This document shows positions 30,871 to 42,484 of a stretch of 64,000 nt of DNA, piece after piece. Below the pieces are notes generated by a model. It did not search any database and was not told the origin of the DNA. It was given only the letters and a program-made list of their open reading frames with translations. Origin of the DNA: Muscardinus avellanarius (taxonomy: Eukaryota; Chordata; Mammalia; Rodentia; Gliridae); assembly GCA_963383645.1 (NCBI GenBank), contig OY726560.1:89043093-89107092 (forward strand). The letters run 5' to 3'. Each line of letters opens with the position of its first letter. Position 1 is the first letter of the stretch. The position numbers were made by a program, and so were the translations under genes.

Positions 30871-32045
30871 TCGTTATTGTTATCATTAAAGAAAACAGTG
30901 GATTAATCTTTATTATTGTATTTTCATATTTTGTAAAAGTTTATTTTTTCTGCATAAACTTTAACCTGTCCCTTACTTCTAGGTCCACAAGGGTGTAGCT
31001 TTGTAGAATATCAAACATTTACAGGTATTTTCTCTCATGTCAATGAGGGAAATAAGTTTGAGAATTTCTTTTTTTTTTTTTTTTTTTTTTTGCAGTTTCG
31101 ATTTTGTTTGGTGTCTTACAGCTAGTTTTGTTTTCGTCACTCCACTGAAGTAATCAGAGCAGCTCCAGTTGTACCACTGATCCCTCTGCTTCCCTTCCCC
31201 AGGGCAAGCTTTGGATCTGGCCAATTAAAGCAAATGAGCACAAGGACAAAACCGCTGCTTAGAAAGGGCTCCCTGGCGTGACCCCACCTGAGGTTACAGC
31301 TTGAGAGCCACAGGATTAGTCCAAGACACAGTTGTACCCAACTCATTGGAGATGCTGCCGGGAAATGTTCGGCTGAGCCCATCACATGACCACTTCTTGT
31401 AATGGCTACATTAGCACCTCCAGGAGGTGACCACACTCTGGCTGTGAGCCCAGGTGAAATGCTCTGCTCCATGTTCCAGAGAGCGGTCCTCAGCCCGGGC
31501 CTGGCTGAGGCTCAGTCCTGGTCTCTGTTGTCCTCATGGTGCTTCCCCAGGCTTCAGACCAGGCTCATTCTCTACTCTTCACTTCCTTCCAAAGCACCTG
31601 GGGTAGCTTTATAACTCATGATGCCTTTGCTGTGGAAGCCATAGGGACACCGGCTCCTGCTCAGCAGTTTTTCCTTCAGGGACTGCTCCAGTTACCTGCT
31701 GTGCATTCTACTTTATGCCTTCTTGCACCTTTCACGTATACGGCATGAAGAGGCTCTTGGGCCCCCCTCTTTTCTTTCCTTCATAGATGTAAAAATAGCT
31801 GAGCTAGCACTTAACCATTGCATCTTTAGTGACTTTATTTTTCTTGCACATCTGCTTTTACTAGATGGAAAAATATTCTCTAGAAATGTCTCAGAAGCCT
31901 TACCCTTGTACTTCATTGATCAGAATTCTATCATATACCCAATTGCTCCCTCAACTGTAACTGGCAAGGGGCCTAGAGTAGTAGTGGTTGGCAAACTACA
32001 TTTCACACACCAAATGTGAATGCCAATGCCAGAAGCTAAGAACAG
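30871..32045. other. Unique sequence with poly-T
   Basis: A poly-T of about 22 nt lies at 31070-31092. 31130-31760 is less AT-rich and carries frames of 67-111 codons on both strands. None is recognisable and none has defensible exon borders. Confidence 0.45.
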
Positions 32046-32163
32046 TTTTCTCCTTCCTCTTCCTCTTCCTCTTCTTCTCCTCCTCCTCTTCTTCTTCCTC
32101 CTCCTCTTCTTCCTCCTCCTCCTCCTCCTCCTCCTCCTCCTCCTCCTTCTTCTTCTTCTTCTT

Positions 32164-32194
<31 letters not shown>

Positions 32195-32212
32195 TTATTA
32201 TTATTATTATTA
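32046..32212. repeat. Long pyrimidine tract, then (TTA)n
   Basis: 32046-32193 is an unbroken 148-nt pyrimidine run on the plus strand: mixed TCC/TTCC, then (TCC)n, then (TTC)n. TTA repeats follow to 32212. It is the tail side of the next minus-strand SINE. Confidence 0.97.
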
Positions 32213-32215
32213 ATT

Positions 32216-32335
32216 TTGGTACTTGAGATTGAACCCAGGGGCATTCTGCCTCTGATCTGCATCCTGAGCACCTTTTAATTTTGAAATCAGGTCACTATAT
32301 TGCCAAGGCTGGCCTCGAACCTGCAATCCTGATTT
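32216..32335 (-). repeat. B1-dID SINE, 5' truncated
   Basis: 'GGTACTTGAGATTGAACCCA', 'TTGCCAAGGCTGGCCTCGAA', 'CCTGCAATCCTGATT', then lost similarity. Confidence 0.82.
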
Positions 32336-32790
32336 CTTTTTGCTTAGCCCTTCATCACCTGCCAAATAAAGGCCATGTGCAGCTATTACTCAGTGTGCTC
32401 TGTCCCTGGCGCCTCTTACTCTCCTGTATGACCTGTACATTAGACACATCAGCTACCTGGGTTCTCCTTGTTTCTGCAAGTGTGACTTCTCTTTTCACAT
32501 CCACGTGGTTTTATGCTGGTTCTTTCTTATACCTATAAAACCCTGACTACTTGAGGAGTTGTCCCTATATGTTCCAATTTCCCAATTGTTTTTCAGTTTC
32601 ACCTTAACTTTTTTTAGAAATTTTCTTTAACTTCATCATCCCATATCTGACTTTATATTAGTTTCTAAATCTCAAAGTAATTTACTTCTATCTCTTATGA
32701 TGCTAATAAAATTATACTTTTTTAATAGTCTTTCTGAGATTTTTGTAGAAAATATTGTGGCCCCTGAGGTAGAGAACTATTTTATTTTTT

Positions 32791-32791
<1 letters not shown>
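32336..32791. other. Unique sequence
   Basis: Nothing recognised. Confidence 0.4.

Positions 32792-32833
<42 letters not shown>
32792..32833. repeat. (GT)n microsatellite
   Basis: 21 GT units at the 3' side of a minus-strand ID fragment. Confidence 0.97.
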
Positions 32834-32836
<3 letters not shown>

Positions 32837-32844
32837 CGTGTTAG

Positions 32845-32908
32845 TGGGGATTGAATCCAGGGCCCTGTACATGTTAGGCAAATACTCTGCCACTGAGCCA
32901 CATTTCCT
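32845..32908 (-). repeat. ID element of the ancestral form
   Basis: 'GGGGATTGAATCCAGGGCCC', 'GTACATGTTAGGCAAATAC', 'TCTGCCACTGAGCCACAT' is the complete reverse of a rodent ID element, including the GGCAAGCGCTCTACCACTGAG-like segment that the dimeric SINEs have lost. Confidence 0.82.
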
Positions 32909-33069
32909 CAGAACTATCATTTCGTTTACTTTTTAATATACTTTCATTGGTACATTGTACTTACTCAATATAGTGAAGTTCAGAGTAAAACATACACGCA
33001 CACAACACTTGGTGTGTTTCCACCCTGCCCCTTACCCCTTTCTGCATAAATTCTTAAGATCGTTTTTCC

Positions 33070-33264
33070 CAGAGTGGTGGTACATACTTGTAATCTCAGT
33101 ACATGGGAGGCTGAGACAGAAGGATCACAGGTTCAAGGACATCCTCAACAACATAGCGAGACTCAGCAACCTAGTGAAACCCTGCTTCAAACTAAAAATA
33201 AAATAGGGCTGCGGATGTGGCTCCAAGGTAGAATCCCCCTGGGCTGAATCCCCCGTACCACACA
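33070..33264 (+). repeat. B1-dID SINE (subfamily I)
   Basis: 'CAGAGTGGTGGTACATACTT', 'GGTTCAAGGACATCC', 'CTTCAAACTAAAAATAAAAT', 'GATGTGGCTCCAAGGTAG', 'GGGCTGAATCCCCCGTACC'. Confidence 0.9.
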
Positions 33265-33540
33265 CAAAAAAGATTGTTTTCTATAACTTTACATATGAAC
33301 ACAACATTATTTGAACTGTTTCCTTCATCAAGTCTCCTTTTTCCTCCCCACCTCCCTCCCCTGGCCTCCCTCTGTTACTCTACTCTTCATTTTGCTGAAG
33401 TCCTTTGTTTCCCAGCTTCTCTCCAGTTTCCACATAGGAGTGAACACATACAACCCGCCACATTCTGAGACTGACTAGTCTCAGTAACATAATATTCCCT
33501 AGTTCCATCCATTTTCCTGAAAATCAATTTAAAACCAGTA
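33265..33540 (-). mobile_element. L1 3'-UTR fragment, antisense
   Basis: A pyrimidine-rich run ('CCTCCCTCCCCTGGCCTCCC'), then 'CACATAGGAGTGAACACATA', then 'CTCAGTAACATAATATTCCC' and 'TAGTTCCATCCATTTTCC' are antisense landmarks of an L1 3' UTR. Confidence 0.6.
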
Positions 33541-33846
33541 AAGTAGCTTATAGTTAGTAAATGATACTGAATAAATGAGAATGTGTTAGAATTTGATGTG
33601 CAGTTATATAGAAAGAGTCTGAAAAAGTTGATTGTATTTGAGTATTTCAGTAAAGGCAACTTAAAAAGTTATTTGATTTACAACTCAGTAGGAAAAAACT
33701 CATTTATATATTTAATGAAGTTCTGACATGTATATGGACATTTATTTATAATTATACTCAAAGTAGTCATCCAATTAATCAATTTTTTCTGTATACAAAA
33801 AATAGGCCTTAATAATAACACTGTATTTAATTTATTTTTATTTTCT
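33541..33846. other. Unique AT-rich sequence
   Basis: Nothing recognised. Confidence 0.4.
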
Positions 33847-34236
33847 GGTACCAAGGATTGAACCCAGGGGCATACTACTTCAAAGCTGCATTCTCAGCCA
33901 TTATCTACTTTTATTTATTCATTTTTTGTGGTTCTAGGGATGGAACCCAGGGGGCATCCTACCTCCAAGCTATACCCCCAGTCCTAATTTTTTAGTCTTT
34001 ATTTTGAATCAGGGTCTCAGTGAGTTGCAGAGGACCTCACTAAGTAGCTGAACTGCGAACTGTGATCCTCCTGTCTTAACCTCCCAAATGCTGGTATTAC
34101 AAGCTTGTGCCACCACACCCAGCTTCACTTTTAATTTTCAGAGTCTCACTAAGTTGCTGAGGCTGGCCTTGAACCTGCAATTCTCCTGTCTTAGATTCCC
34201 AAGTACTGGGATTACAGGAGTGTACCACCACACTCA
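33847..34236 (-). repeat. B1-dID SINE (subfamily I), split by a nested SINE
   Basis: The ID half is at 33847-33907 ('CCAAGGATTGAACCCAGGGG'). The B1 half is at 34125-34236 ('AGAGTCTCACTAAGTTGC', 'GAGGCTGGCCTTGAACCTGC', 'GTGTACCACCACACTCA'). Confidence 0.87.
33930..34124 (-). repeat. B1-dID SINE (subfamily II), nested
   Basis: 'TAGGGATGGAACCCAGGGGG', 'GAATCAGGGTCTCAGTGAG', 'CTAAGTAGCTGAACTGCG', 'GTGCCACCACACCCAGCTT'. It sits in the linker of the older SINE. Imperfect candidate duplications start ACTTTTA on each side. Confidence 0.9.
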
Positions 34237-34920
34237 AGTACCCTACTACATTTAAAAGTTCAATAAAATTAGCAAAGTTAGGAGCACCCTAAACTTGCAA
34301 TTAAATTATTGGCCATATACAGAGTTAAGAGGAAAGGTGAGTAAGCCGCAGTCACTTACTTTAAGATGCACATGATTACAGAGAAGCTACCACCAAGCAC
34401 AGTGTTAGACACAGCAAGGAGTGAGAGGGAGCCAGAAGAAGGGAAACTCATTTGCTTGTGAGGTGTGTTACTAAGGGTGATTTGGAGCATGACTTAGACA
34501 AGTATATGGTAACCATATTCCATAAGAGGAATTATTCCCAAGGTTATTATGCAACTAAAAAATTACATAAATCAAGACTAATTTGTAAAGGTTAGCAGAT
34601 ATTACTGTTTACAAGCTAAAACAAGGTTGGCGCATGCAAAGGTGTAAAGAGTTTATTATTCTCTTCTAAAATTTTTATTGATATATTGTAGTCATACATC
34701 TTCATGGGGAACAAGATGGTAGATGTTTGGGATATCTCTGTGGGTTCTCGTTCTTATCTAGTTTAGAAAAAATAGCCAGAACTACACTGCTACAAGCTTA
34801 AGTGAAGTTTTATTATTACAATGGTAGAAAGAAGGGACAGGACAATCAAAGCTCTACTATGGCAGAGGGACATAGTGGAATGCCCGAAATTAAGACACTA
34901 AGGTCTCTAAATGCATACTT
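34237..34920. other. Unique sequence
   Basis: Nothing recognised. Confidence 0.4.
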
Positions 34921-34933
34921 TTTTTTTTTTAAT

Positions 34934-35133
34934 GTGGTACTGGTGATGGAACCCAGGGGCATTCTACCTCCGAGCTACATCCCAGCCCTATTTTTTTATT
35001 CCTTATTTTAAAACAGCGTCTCACTGAGTTGCAAAGAGCCTCACTAAGTAGCTGAGGCTGTCTGCAAATTACGATCCTCCGGTCTCAGCCTCCCGAATGG
35101 TGGTATTACAAGCATGCACCACCATGCCCAGCT
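34934..35133 (-). repeat. B1-dID SINE (subfamily II)
   Basis: 'GGTACTGGTGATGGAACCCA', 'CTGAGTTGCAAAGAGCC', 'CTAAGTAGCTGAGGCTGTC', 'CACCACCATGCCCAGCTT'. A T-run tail lies at 34920-34930. Confidence 0.92.
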
Positions 35134-37036
35134 TATTTTTTATAAGACTTTGTTATCATCTTTCTTCCATCCTGCTGAGCCAATAATCCTCTTTTCCTAC
35201 CAAAAGCAGGTGCAGGCCCTCCAGTTACCTCTGCTGTTTAAGCCCTTTTTGTTAGCCTTCTTTGTTCACTCTCACAGTGACAGACAGGTCTGACATCACT
35301 GCTCAAAATGTGTTACCTGGTTTGCAAGGTCAGGGGGCTGCATGGTAGAAGCCCATTTTGTCTTTTTCTTTATTTTTATTCTTAAGTTTAAAGTGGGCCT
35401 TGCCCACCTGTGTCCTTGGTGAGTTCTCAGCTCTTTCTTATCTCTATCTGCTAGATGTTACTTATTATGTTGAAAACTTGTTTGATAATAAAAAAGAAAG
35501 ACACAGAAATATAGTATTTTAAATTATAGAGTTTTGAGGCTATAACAATTTTGTGTTATTAATAATTAATATCTGGTTAATATGGCTTGCTTTTTATCAT
35601 TTAACTTTAGTCTAAACTGTTGTGAGAATCTATGTAATTTTTTTTCTAAATGTAGGTGTCTATGTTTTAACATTTGGTGTTCAGCTGGACTAACAAGCCA
35701 ACTTTTAGCTGATCAAGGTCAACTTTGGCTGTAGCTGTTGGCTGACAGCTTAGAGATGGAGAAAAGGACTTTATTGTTCTGCCTAAGTATGAGAGCTTCT
35801 TCTTATTAGCAATTAATATAGCTCTTACTAGCAACCAATACAGACCCAATCCCCATCAGTAGAGGCATACATGTCACTCTAATGGGTTTGAAATGACATA
35901 ATTATTGACAAATATTTTCTTTTGGAAGGGTGACATTATTTTAAATTTTGTGAGTAAAGTGATATTTTAAGATTATTTTGCATTATGGTCTCTCAACTGT
36001 GCACAGCTGTAAGGAATTAAATTGTGCCTGAATTATAGAATTTCACCAAGAACATGGCAGATAGAAGATTCCCTGAGACCTCTGGAACACCAGATGCAGC
36101 ACTGCTAAGTGCAGTTCAGACAACCGTGAGGAAGTATTTTAGTTTCCAATGGTTGGATGTCTAACCACAAAGTGCAACTCCTGATAATATGAGAGCCATA
36201 TTTTTGCCTTTAAAATTTTATTCAGTCTTGTGTAAATCAAAGCAGGATGCTACTTAAGTGTCTTAGGTGGGGTTAAATCCTAACAATTCAGAATGATCTT
36301 ACTTTAAAACTAGATTAGGAAGATTTAGCAGAAAGAGAAAAGCATTGCAGGAGGTTAAGAGGCCTGATACTTTGTAAGACAAAGGCATGGCAGGAGGTCA
36401 GATTCTGCTTCTCAGTATTTCCTTTCCTCTCTGCAGTGCCATTAATGTTTCATTGAAGAATATATATCTGCAAAGAAGAAAAGTCCCGTACTGGAATGCA
36501 TGCCAACTAGATTCATGTATTCCACTTGCTAACGGGTTTCAATTCCATAGTGTACATATAGCAGTAGTTGATTTTGAATTATAATAATATTGAAAAATTT
36601 GGTTCAAATGGAGCATGTCTTAGATTTAGGGTCTAGTCCTTTTGTTAAACATGTTCTTTTCTGGTTCACATTAAATTAGTAAAAACTCTTTATTAAAACA
36701 TAACAAAAAATGAAGTTAGCCCATGAGCAGAAGAGCTTATGGATTATTTAGAGAAAATAGTTCAGGCTTGCCTCACAGGAATGACAGAGATAAAATATAG
36801 TTAAATTCTATTGGCTGCACAAAATTCAGGGCCTCTGGGAGAAAGCAAAATCCTCAGTGTCTGTAATATTCTGTATATACTAGTCATACAGATACTGAAA
36901 AATATTATCCATGATTTTGTTTAATTGACTGTGATTATTTAAATATTTTGCATTGCTGGAAATGTAAGCAAAGTAAAGAACAGGGAAAGAACAGGGGAGT
37001 TTATCACTTGTTCTTTTTAAAGATTCTTTTCTTTTC
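35134..37036. other. Unique sequence
   Basis: Almost 2 kb without recognised repeats or genes; the longest frames are about 60-65 codons. Confidence 0.5.
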
Positions 37037-37061
37037 TTTTTTTTTTTTTTTGTGTGTGTGT

Positions 37062-37257
37062 GGTACTGGGATGGAACCCATGGCTTTGTACACCCAGGGT
37101 ACACTCTCAGACCTATTTTATACTTTATTTGGAAACAGGGTCTCACTAAGTTGCTGAGAGCCTCACTAAGAAGCTGAGGCTGGCTTTGAACCTGTGCGAT
37201 CCTCCTGTCTCAGCCTCCCAAGTGCTAGAATTACGAGCTTGCGCCACCACGCCCGGT
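37062..37257 (-). repeat. B1-dID SINE, precursor-like form of subfamily III
   Basis: It has the subfamily III linker and ID text ('CTCTCAGACCTATTTTATAC', 'TTTGGAAACAGGG') and 'GAACCTGTGCGATCC'. It keeps the longer B1 body ('CTAAGTTGCTGAGAGCC', 'CTAAGAAGCTGAGGCTGGC') that subfamily III has lost. Poly-T/GT tail at 37037-37061. Confidence 0.85.
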
Positions 37258-37473
37258 TTTTAAGATGCTTTCTGTCAGCTCTTGGCACATCAGCTGGAGG
37301 AAGAATCATCATTTCTCTAGTTTTCACCATTTCTTTTAGTTTTGAATGTGAAGTTGGAGAGTTTACAAAAGCACGCATGACAGTAATACTTTTAATAACC
37401 GCTTGTTTTCTATTTGTAGTCTGCTCAATTTAAAATAATTGATTGTATTATAACTGAAATGTAAAATTCATTT

Positions 37474-37494
37474 GATATATATATATATATATAT
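37474..37494. repeat. (TA)n microsatellite
   Basis: About 10 TA units. Confidence 0.95.
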
Positions 37495-37762
37495 TTATTT
37501 ATTCTACCTCAAGAAACATATTTCTTAGTTTTCTGTGGTCTTTTAAATTTGTGTATGTTCTTAGAAAAAAGAGCTTCAAAGATGAGAGTGCATAAAGCAA
37601 AGTTTCTGAAACTAAGGATTAGCATCACCTCTTTATTTTTTTTTGAGCAACTCCTAGTTATTTCATTAAAAATATTCCCCATATTGTAGTGTTCAGAAGA
37701 ATTCTCATTTTAATTTAGTCATAAGACAATAACATCAGCACTGTAATTTAAAAAAAAAAATT

Positions 37763-37949
37763 AGCCGGGCGTGGTGGCGCACGCTTGTAATCCCCGCACT
37801 TGGGAGGTGGAGACAGGAGGATCGCACAGGTTCAAAGCCAGCCGCGCTGGGTTCAGAGACCCTGTTTCCAAATAGAAATATAAAAAATAGGTGTCTGGGA
37901 GTGTACCTCAGAGGTAGAAGGGTTTCCAGGGACCCCAGTACCACCAAAA
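37763..37949 (+). repeat. B1-dID SINE (subfamily III)
   Basis: 'AGCCGGGCGTGGTGGCGCAC', 'CCCCGCACTTGGGAGG', 'GCCAGCCGCGCTGG', 'GTCTGGGAGTGTACCTCAG', 'CAGGGACCCCAGTACCACC'. A (TTAA)n run follows at 37950-37975. Confidence 0.93.
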
Positions 37950-37975
37950 AATTAATTAATTAATTAATTAAAAAA

Positions 37976-39374
37976 TAAAATAATTAGCACATCATAATTG
38001 CACATAATAGTGAGCATTCTAGTGACGTATTCACATATGCACATAACATTATTCAGATAAATACACTAAGTTGGATGAGCATCTATTCATAGATCTGTGC
38101 AAAATAGGAGAACATTATATGATGTCGGCTTGGAACATCTAGTTCTGTATGGTTTAAACCCAAGTTTTGCTGAGATGTTGAACACCAGCTGCCAGAGACC
38201 AAGTCCACAGTGGACTGAACCCTGTGAAGCACCAGTTCCACCATGGACTTTGGCCCCTGGACTGGCGTTATTTGATTCTTCACAGCAGCCTGTGTCTTCA
38301 GAGCAGGTGTCCAGGATTAGAAGGGAACCTCAGCGGCAGCGATGGCTCACACCAGAGCACATGCATGTAGAGATGTGAGGGAGGAGTAGGTGCCCGTTGG
38401 AGGGAGGAGTAGGTGCCACTTTCAAAGCAGCTGGCATTGTGGACATTCCTGCATGGAAGGAAAAGACAAAATATGCTTCTCTTGCTAACAAGAGTTTTTT
38501 AGGAATATGAAAATTTTCCCAAATTTGCTTCCTCAGGATTCTTTTATTGTACTGATCATAAGATATAACTTTAAAGGCTTACTGTGAAAGTGATTAAAGA
38601 ACACTTGGGCCCAATATTTATATATATTTATATTTACGTATTTATCCAATATTTATATGTATACATATATTTATAAGACAATTTATAGATAATTATGCAT
38701 TATAATTAAAGCTGGAAGTGTTGCTGTATTTTAAAATTAAATATTCTTTTAAAAACTTCAAGTAAAGAATATTACAAGGCATGTTTGACCTTTAAAGTTA
38801 AGATTAGTCAACACGTAAAGTTTGTGGTGTCCTTATTGTAAATGATATCCAGGAATGGAAAGGTATTTGGTACATATGTTCAGTAATGAGTGTGCTTTGT
38901 GAAGCAACTCAAGTTTTGTGGCCTTAATTAAAAATATATTTCAAAGGTTTGAACAGACTAAGAAGGAGAAAGCACATAAATAATATAGTAATATGGGAAA
39001 GAAGGTTTACAAAGAAAAAGTAAGCTCATATTCTATAGGTAGAACCTTTATTTAATGTTGGCTAATCTATTCTTCCTAATCATGATCTTTTTAAATTTAG
39101 AACTAGAAAAGACTAGAGATAATCTGGTTGAAATGCAAGGTGACTCTCTTTGTGAATTAGAAATGTTTTCTTAGCCACTGTGGTTTTAGTTCCCCACACT
39201 GTAAAGAAAAGACATTACACAAAATCTTATGTAATCTGCAGCCAAAAAATTCTAAGGTATTGTTTTAATTTACTTTGTGCAATATTTGTAAATGTTTGTT
39301 CTTGGAAATTCTATTACATGAACTGGATATCTTCTATTACTTTAAAGTATTTTTATAATTTTTAACCTATAAAA
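37976..39374. other. Unique sequence
   Basis: Contains an 18-bp exact direct repeat (38377-38394 and 38400-38417, GAGGGAGGAGTAGGTGCC, period 23). AT-rich ATATTTAT text lies at 38610-38690. A 93-codon frame at 38097-38378 has no recognisable domain. Confidence 0.5.
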
Positions 39375-40145
39375 ATATGAAAAGGTGTACATATTGGTGG
39401 GGTACCTGTGATGTCTCTATATGTGCACACATAAAATGATGTTCAAATCACAGTAAGCATATCTCCCCAAACATTCATTACTTCCTTATGGAGAAACTTT
39501 CAAACCCTCATTGCCCTGACACCAGAACCTTATAGTATATTATATACTTTCCAAATCCTCCTCTTTCATCTTTTAGCCATTCTAACATATGTGAAGTGAT
39601 ATCTCAGTGTAGTTTTAATTCACATATGTCTGGAAATTAATTATTTCTCTGAGTCTTATGATTAAGTATTTTACCCATTTTGATCTGATTTTTGCAATTT
39701 ATATAAGGGTTGAATTTCATTCTTCTGTGTATGGATATCCAGTTGTCCCTGCATCAGTTTTTGAAGAAAGTATTTTTTTTCCACTGTTTTTCCTAGGCAC
39801 CTTTGTTAAACTTCAATAGACTTGGGTTGCATGAATTTGTATTTGGTCTTTCTAGTCTGTTCTTTTGGTTTATGTGTCTCTTTTATGTCAGTATCATGTT
39901 GTTTGAATTCCTATGGCTTTGTGTTATTATTTATGGTCAGGTAGTGTGATGCTTCCAGCTTCATTTTTAAGTTTTCTTAAGATTTGAGTATTCAGGGGAT
40001 TTTGGGTTCCTATAAATTTGAAGAATTTTTTATTTCTCTGAAAATTTTTCCTGAAAATTTTTAAATAATCTCATTATATCTATAGATTAAATGAGGTTAA
40101 TCTATAGATTAATCTATAGATTTTATTGTATATAAAATTAACAAT
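39375..40145 (-). mobile_element. Old L1M 3' UTR and ORF2 end, antisense
   Basis: The 3' UTR side is on the left ('AAATGATGTTCAAATCACAG', 'CCCCAAACATTCATTACTTC'). Antisense ORF2 landmarks follow: 'TAGCCATTCTAACATATGTG', 'GGATATCCAGTTGTCCC', 'TTTATGTCAGTATCATGTTG', 'GTAGTGTGATGCTTCCAGCT'. The reading frame is destroyed. Confidence 0.78.
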
Positions 40146-40163
40146 TTCCAATTGCTTTGGACA

Positions 40164-40342
40164 ATGGGCATTCTACTTCTGAGCTATCTGAGCTATACCT
40201 ACAGACCCATTTTATTATTTTATTTGGAAACAGGGTCTGACTAAGTTGCAGATGGCCTCACTAAGTTGCTGAGGTGGGCTTTGAATCTGTGATCCTTCTG
40301 TCTCAGCCTCTCAAGTACAAGCACGCACCACCGCAACTGGCT
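40164..40342 (-). repeat. B1-dID SINE, truncated in the ID half
   Basis: 'GGGCATTCTACTTCTGAGC', 'TTTGGAAACAGGGTCTGAC', 'CTAAGTTGCTGAGGTGGGC', 'CACCACCGCAACTGGCTT'. The 3' end is missing. Confidence 0.85.
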
Positions 40343-41070
40343 TAAAATTATTTCTGATGAGAAGAAAATGTCACTGAGTAGTTTGTATAACTTATCTGCT
40401 CATTATGTAGCTTGCTCACATATAAGCTTTGAAATAGTAGATTCCCAGCACAGTTTTGTTTAGCTTTTTTTCTTCACATAATCCCATGGATTTTATTTCT
40501 TCTTAAGTAAGTCTGGCTAGTAGCACAGGCTGTCATAAATCTATACTGCTTCTTGATAAAATTTCTCATTAAAAATACAGTCTTCATGATCTCCACAGAA
40601 TGACAAAAGGAATAGAAAGTTTGAGCACAAAACTTCAAACTGGGGAATAAATCTGGTGGAAGTGTTGATAAAAGAAATTCTGCATTTATTTAGTGTAATG
40701 CCTATTATCGCCCAGTGAGTCAGATTTTTGTGACTGAGGATAAGAGTTTGGACGATTTGCTTTAATTTTACATAGCTAGCAGTTGGCAATGACAGGTGTG
40801 CAACTTTGCTGGGTGACTTTGCAGCTGATATGGGTAAATCATCAACAGTAGCAGGTCTTCCTGTTCATCAACCTACATAACCGCCCTCTGGATATTTATT
40901 TAACCACGGGGCCACAAATACACAGACCTATTCTCTTTTGATGTTACTTGCTAACAGTTATGAGGTTGACTTAAAGCTTTTTAAAAATATATTCATTATC
41001 ATTTTATTAAAACAACAACCTTTATAAGTTTCTAACCCTAAGCCCAATTTTAATACTACTCAGTTTCAAG
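40343..41070. other. Unique sequence
   Basis: Nothing recognised. Confidence 0.4.
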
Positions 41071-41103
41071 CTTTACATAGATATTGTAAATATCTATGTA
41101 AAG
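41071..41103. repeat. Perfect inverted repeat, 15-bp arms, 3-nt loop
   Basis: CTTTACATAGATATT, then GTA, then AATATCTATGTAAAG. All 15 positions pair. The left arm recurs nearly intact at 41191-41206. Confidence 0.96.
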
Positions 41104-41208
41104 ATAGATAGATATACATAGATTTTATACATAGATAGATATACATAGATATACATAGATAGATTTACATAGATATTGTAAATAGATATAGCTTTACATA
41201 GATATTGC
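41104..41208. repeat. Degenerate (GATA)/(ATACATA) repeat
   Basis: Alternating AGATAGAT and ATACATAGAT units; low complexity. Confidence 0.9.
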
Positions 41209-41398
41209 TAGGTTAATCTGCTGCTCCCAAACAAGGTCTTCTTCTGACATTTAGTGGCCTGAGCTAAGGACATCCCCTATGAAGAAACAACATAGGGCTT
41301 CATAGTGTCAGAAACTCTGTTCTGGAACCAGAAAACCATGTACTTTATTTAGCATTTCTTATCTCTGATGGGTACACAATGACCATTCTCCTGTCTTT

Positions 41399-41511
41399 TA
41401 CTTCTTTTTCTTTCTTTCCTCTCTCCTTTCCTTCCTTCCCTCCCTCATTCCTTCAGTTTTTTCCTTCCTTCCTCCCTTCTTTTCTTTCTCCCTCCCTTCT
41501 TTTCTTTCTTC
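41399..41511. repeat. (CTTT)/(CCTT)/(TCCC) pyrimidine tract
   Basis: Imperfect pyrimidine repeat forming the tail of the next minus-strand SINE. Confidence 0.93.
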
Positions 41512-41688
41512 TTGGGGATTGAACCTAGAACATTCTACCCCTGAGCTTCAACCCTATTTTATTTTTGAAACAGAGTCTCTCTAGGCTGCTAAGTCTGCTA
41601 TATTTCTGAGGTTGTCCTCGAACTTGTGATCTTCCTGTTTTAGTCTCCAAAGTACTGAGATTACAGGTGTGTGCCACCACTCCTGGCT
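41512..41688 (-). repeat. B1-dID SINE (subfamily I)
   Basis: 'GGGGATTGAACCTAGAACAT', 'TTTGAAACAGAGTCTCTC', 'GAGGTTGTCCTCGAACTTG', 'GTGTGCCACCACTCCTGGC'. Confidence 0.9.
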
Positions 41689-42484
41689 CCCAGTCTGCTT
41701 TCGATTTCCAAACTGCTGGCTTCCCTGACTTTCTTCTTCTTGAAGAGAGGTCTTAGGTATGGAGCTTGGTTTCTTCTCCTTCTTTCTTCCCATCTTAGAG
41801 GCTTATGTTTAGTGGTCTTGGTTTGTCCTCACTTTTACATAAGTGAGAAATTTTTCAGTCTTCTTTTCCTTAGTTCAGACAACAACTCAGAGAAAGCTAC
41901 ATTGATCAATATTTCCTCGTGGCCGGGTGTCTCTGACAGATATCCTTTTGTAAATTGAACAGGAGGTGTCCTCATTATCACAGAAAAGGTCATAAGTATA
42001 TCTGGAGGCCTCAAAAGCAGAAAATGTTGCCATCACATTTTTACCTATCTAAGAAGCCCTCTGGACACATTCTTATGGGAAATAGTGATTTCTCTGTGTT
42101 TCCTCTCAGCTCTAGGGCTAGTCAGTTCTCAAACTCTGCTGTGTGCTCAGGTGCAAAAGTATAGACTTGTTTGACTGAAAAAGATTGAGATGTCCCCAAG
42201 GACCTTCATCCTGGAGTCTACGTGGCCTTCAATTCTTGCGATTACTTACCCCTAGACCTATATTCTGTATCACAGCTTTCAGGAGGATAAACTGCACTCC
42301 TGTCTTATCTGGATATTTGAAACATGCCTGGTGAGCTTTATGAAATTTAGACAGAAGGAGATACTCTTTTCATTGACATATGGAACCCTGGTGTCTGCTC
42401 TGAGTTTGAAAGATAGTCAGTGTTTCTACCACTTTGACAAAGAAAGATAATAAACTGCCCACACACTGTGACAACACTCCACTG
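41689..42484. other. Unique sequence
   Basis: Frames of 95 and 69 codons near 41671-42164 partly overlap the SINE edge and have no recognisable domain. Confidence 0.4.
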
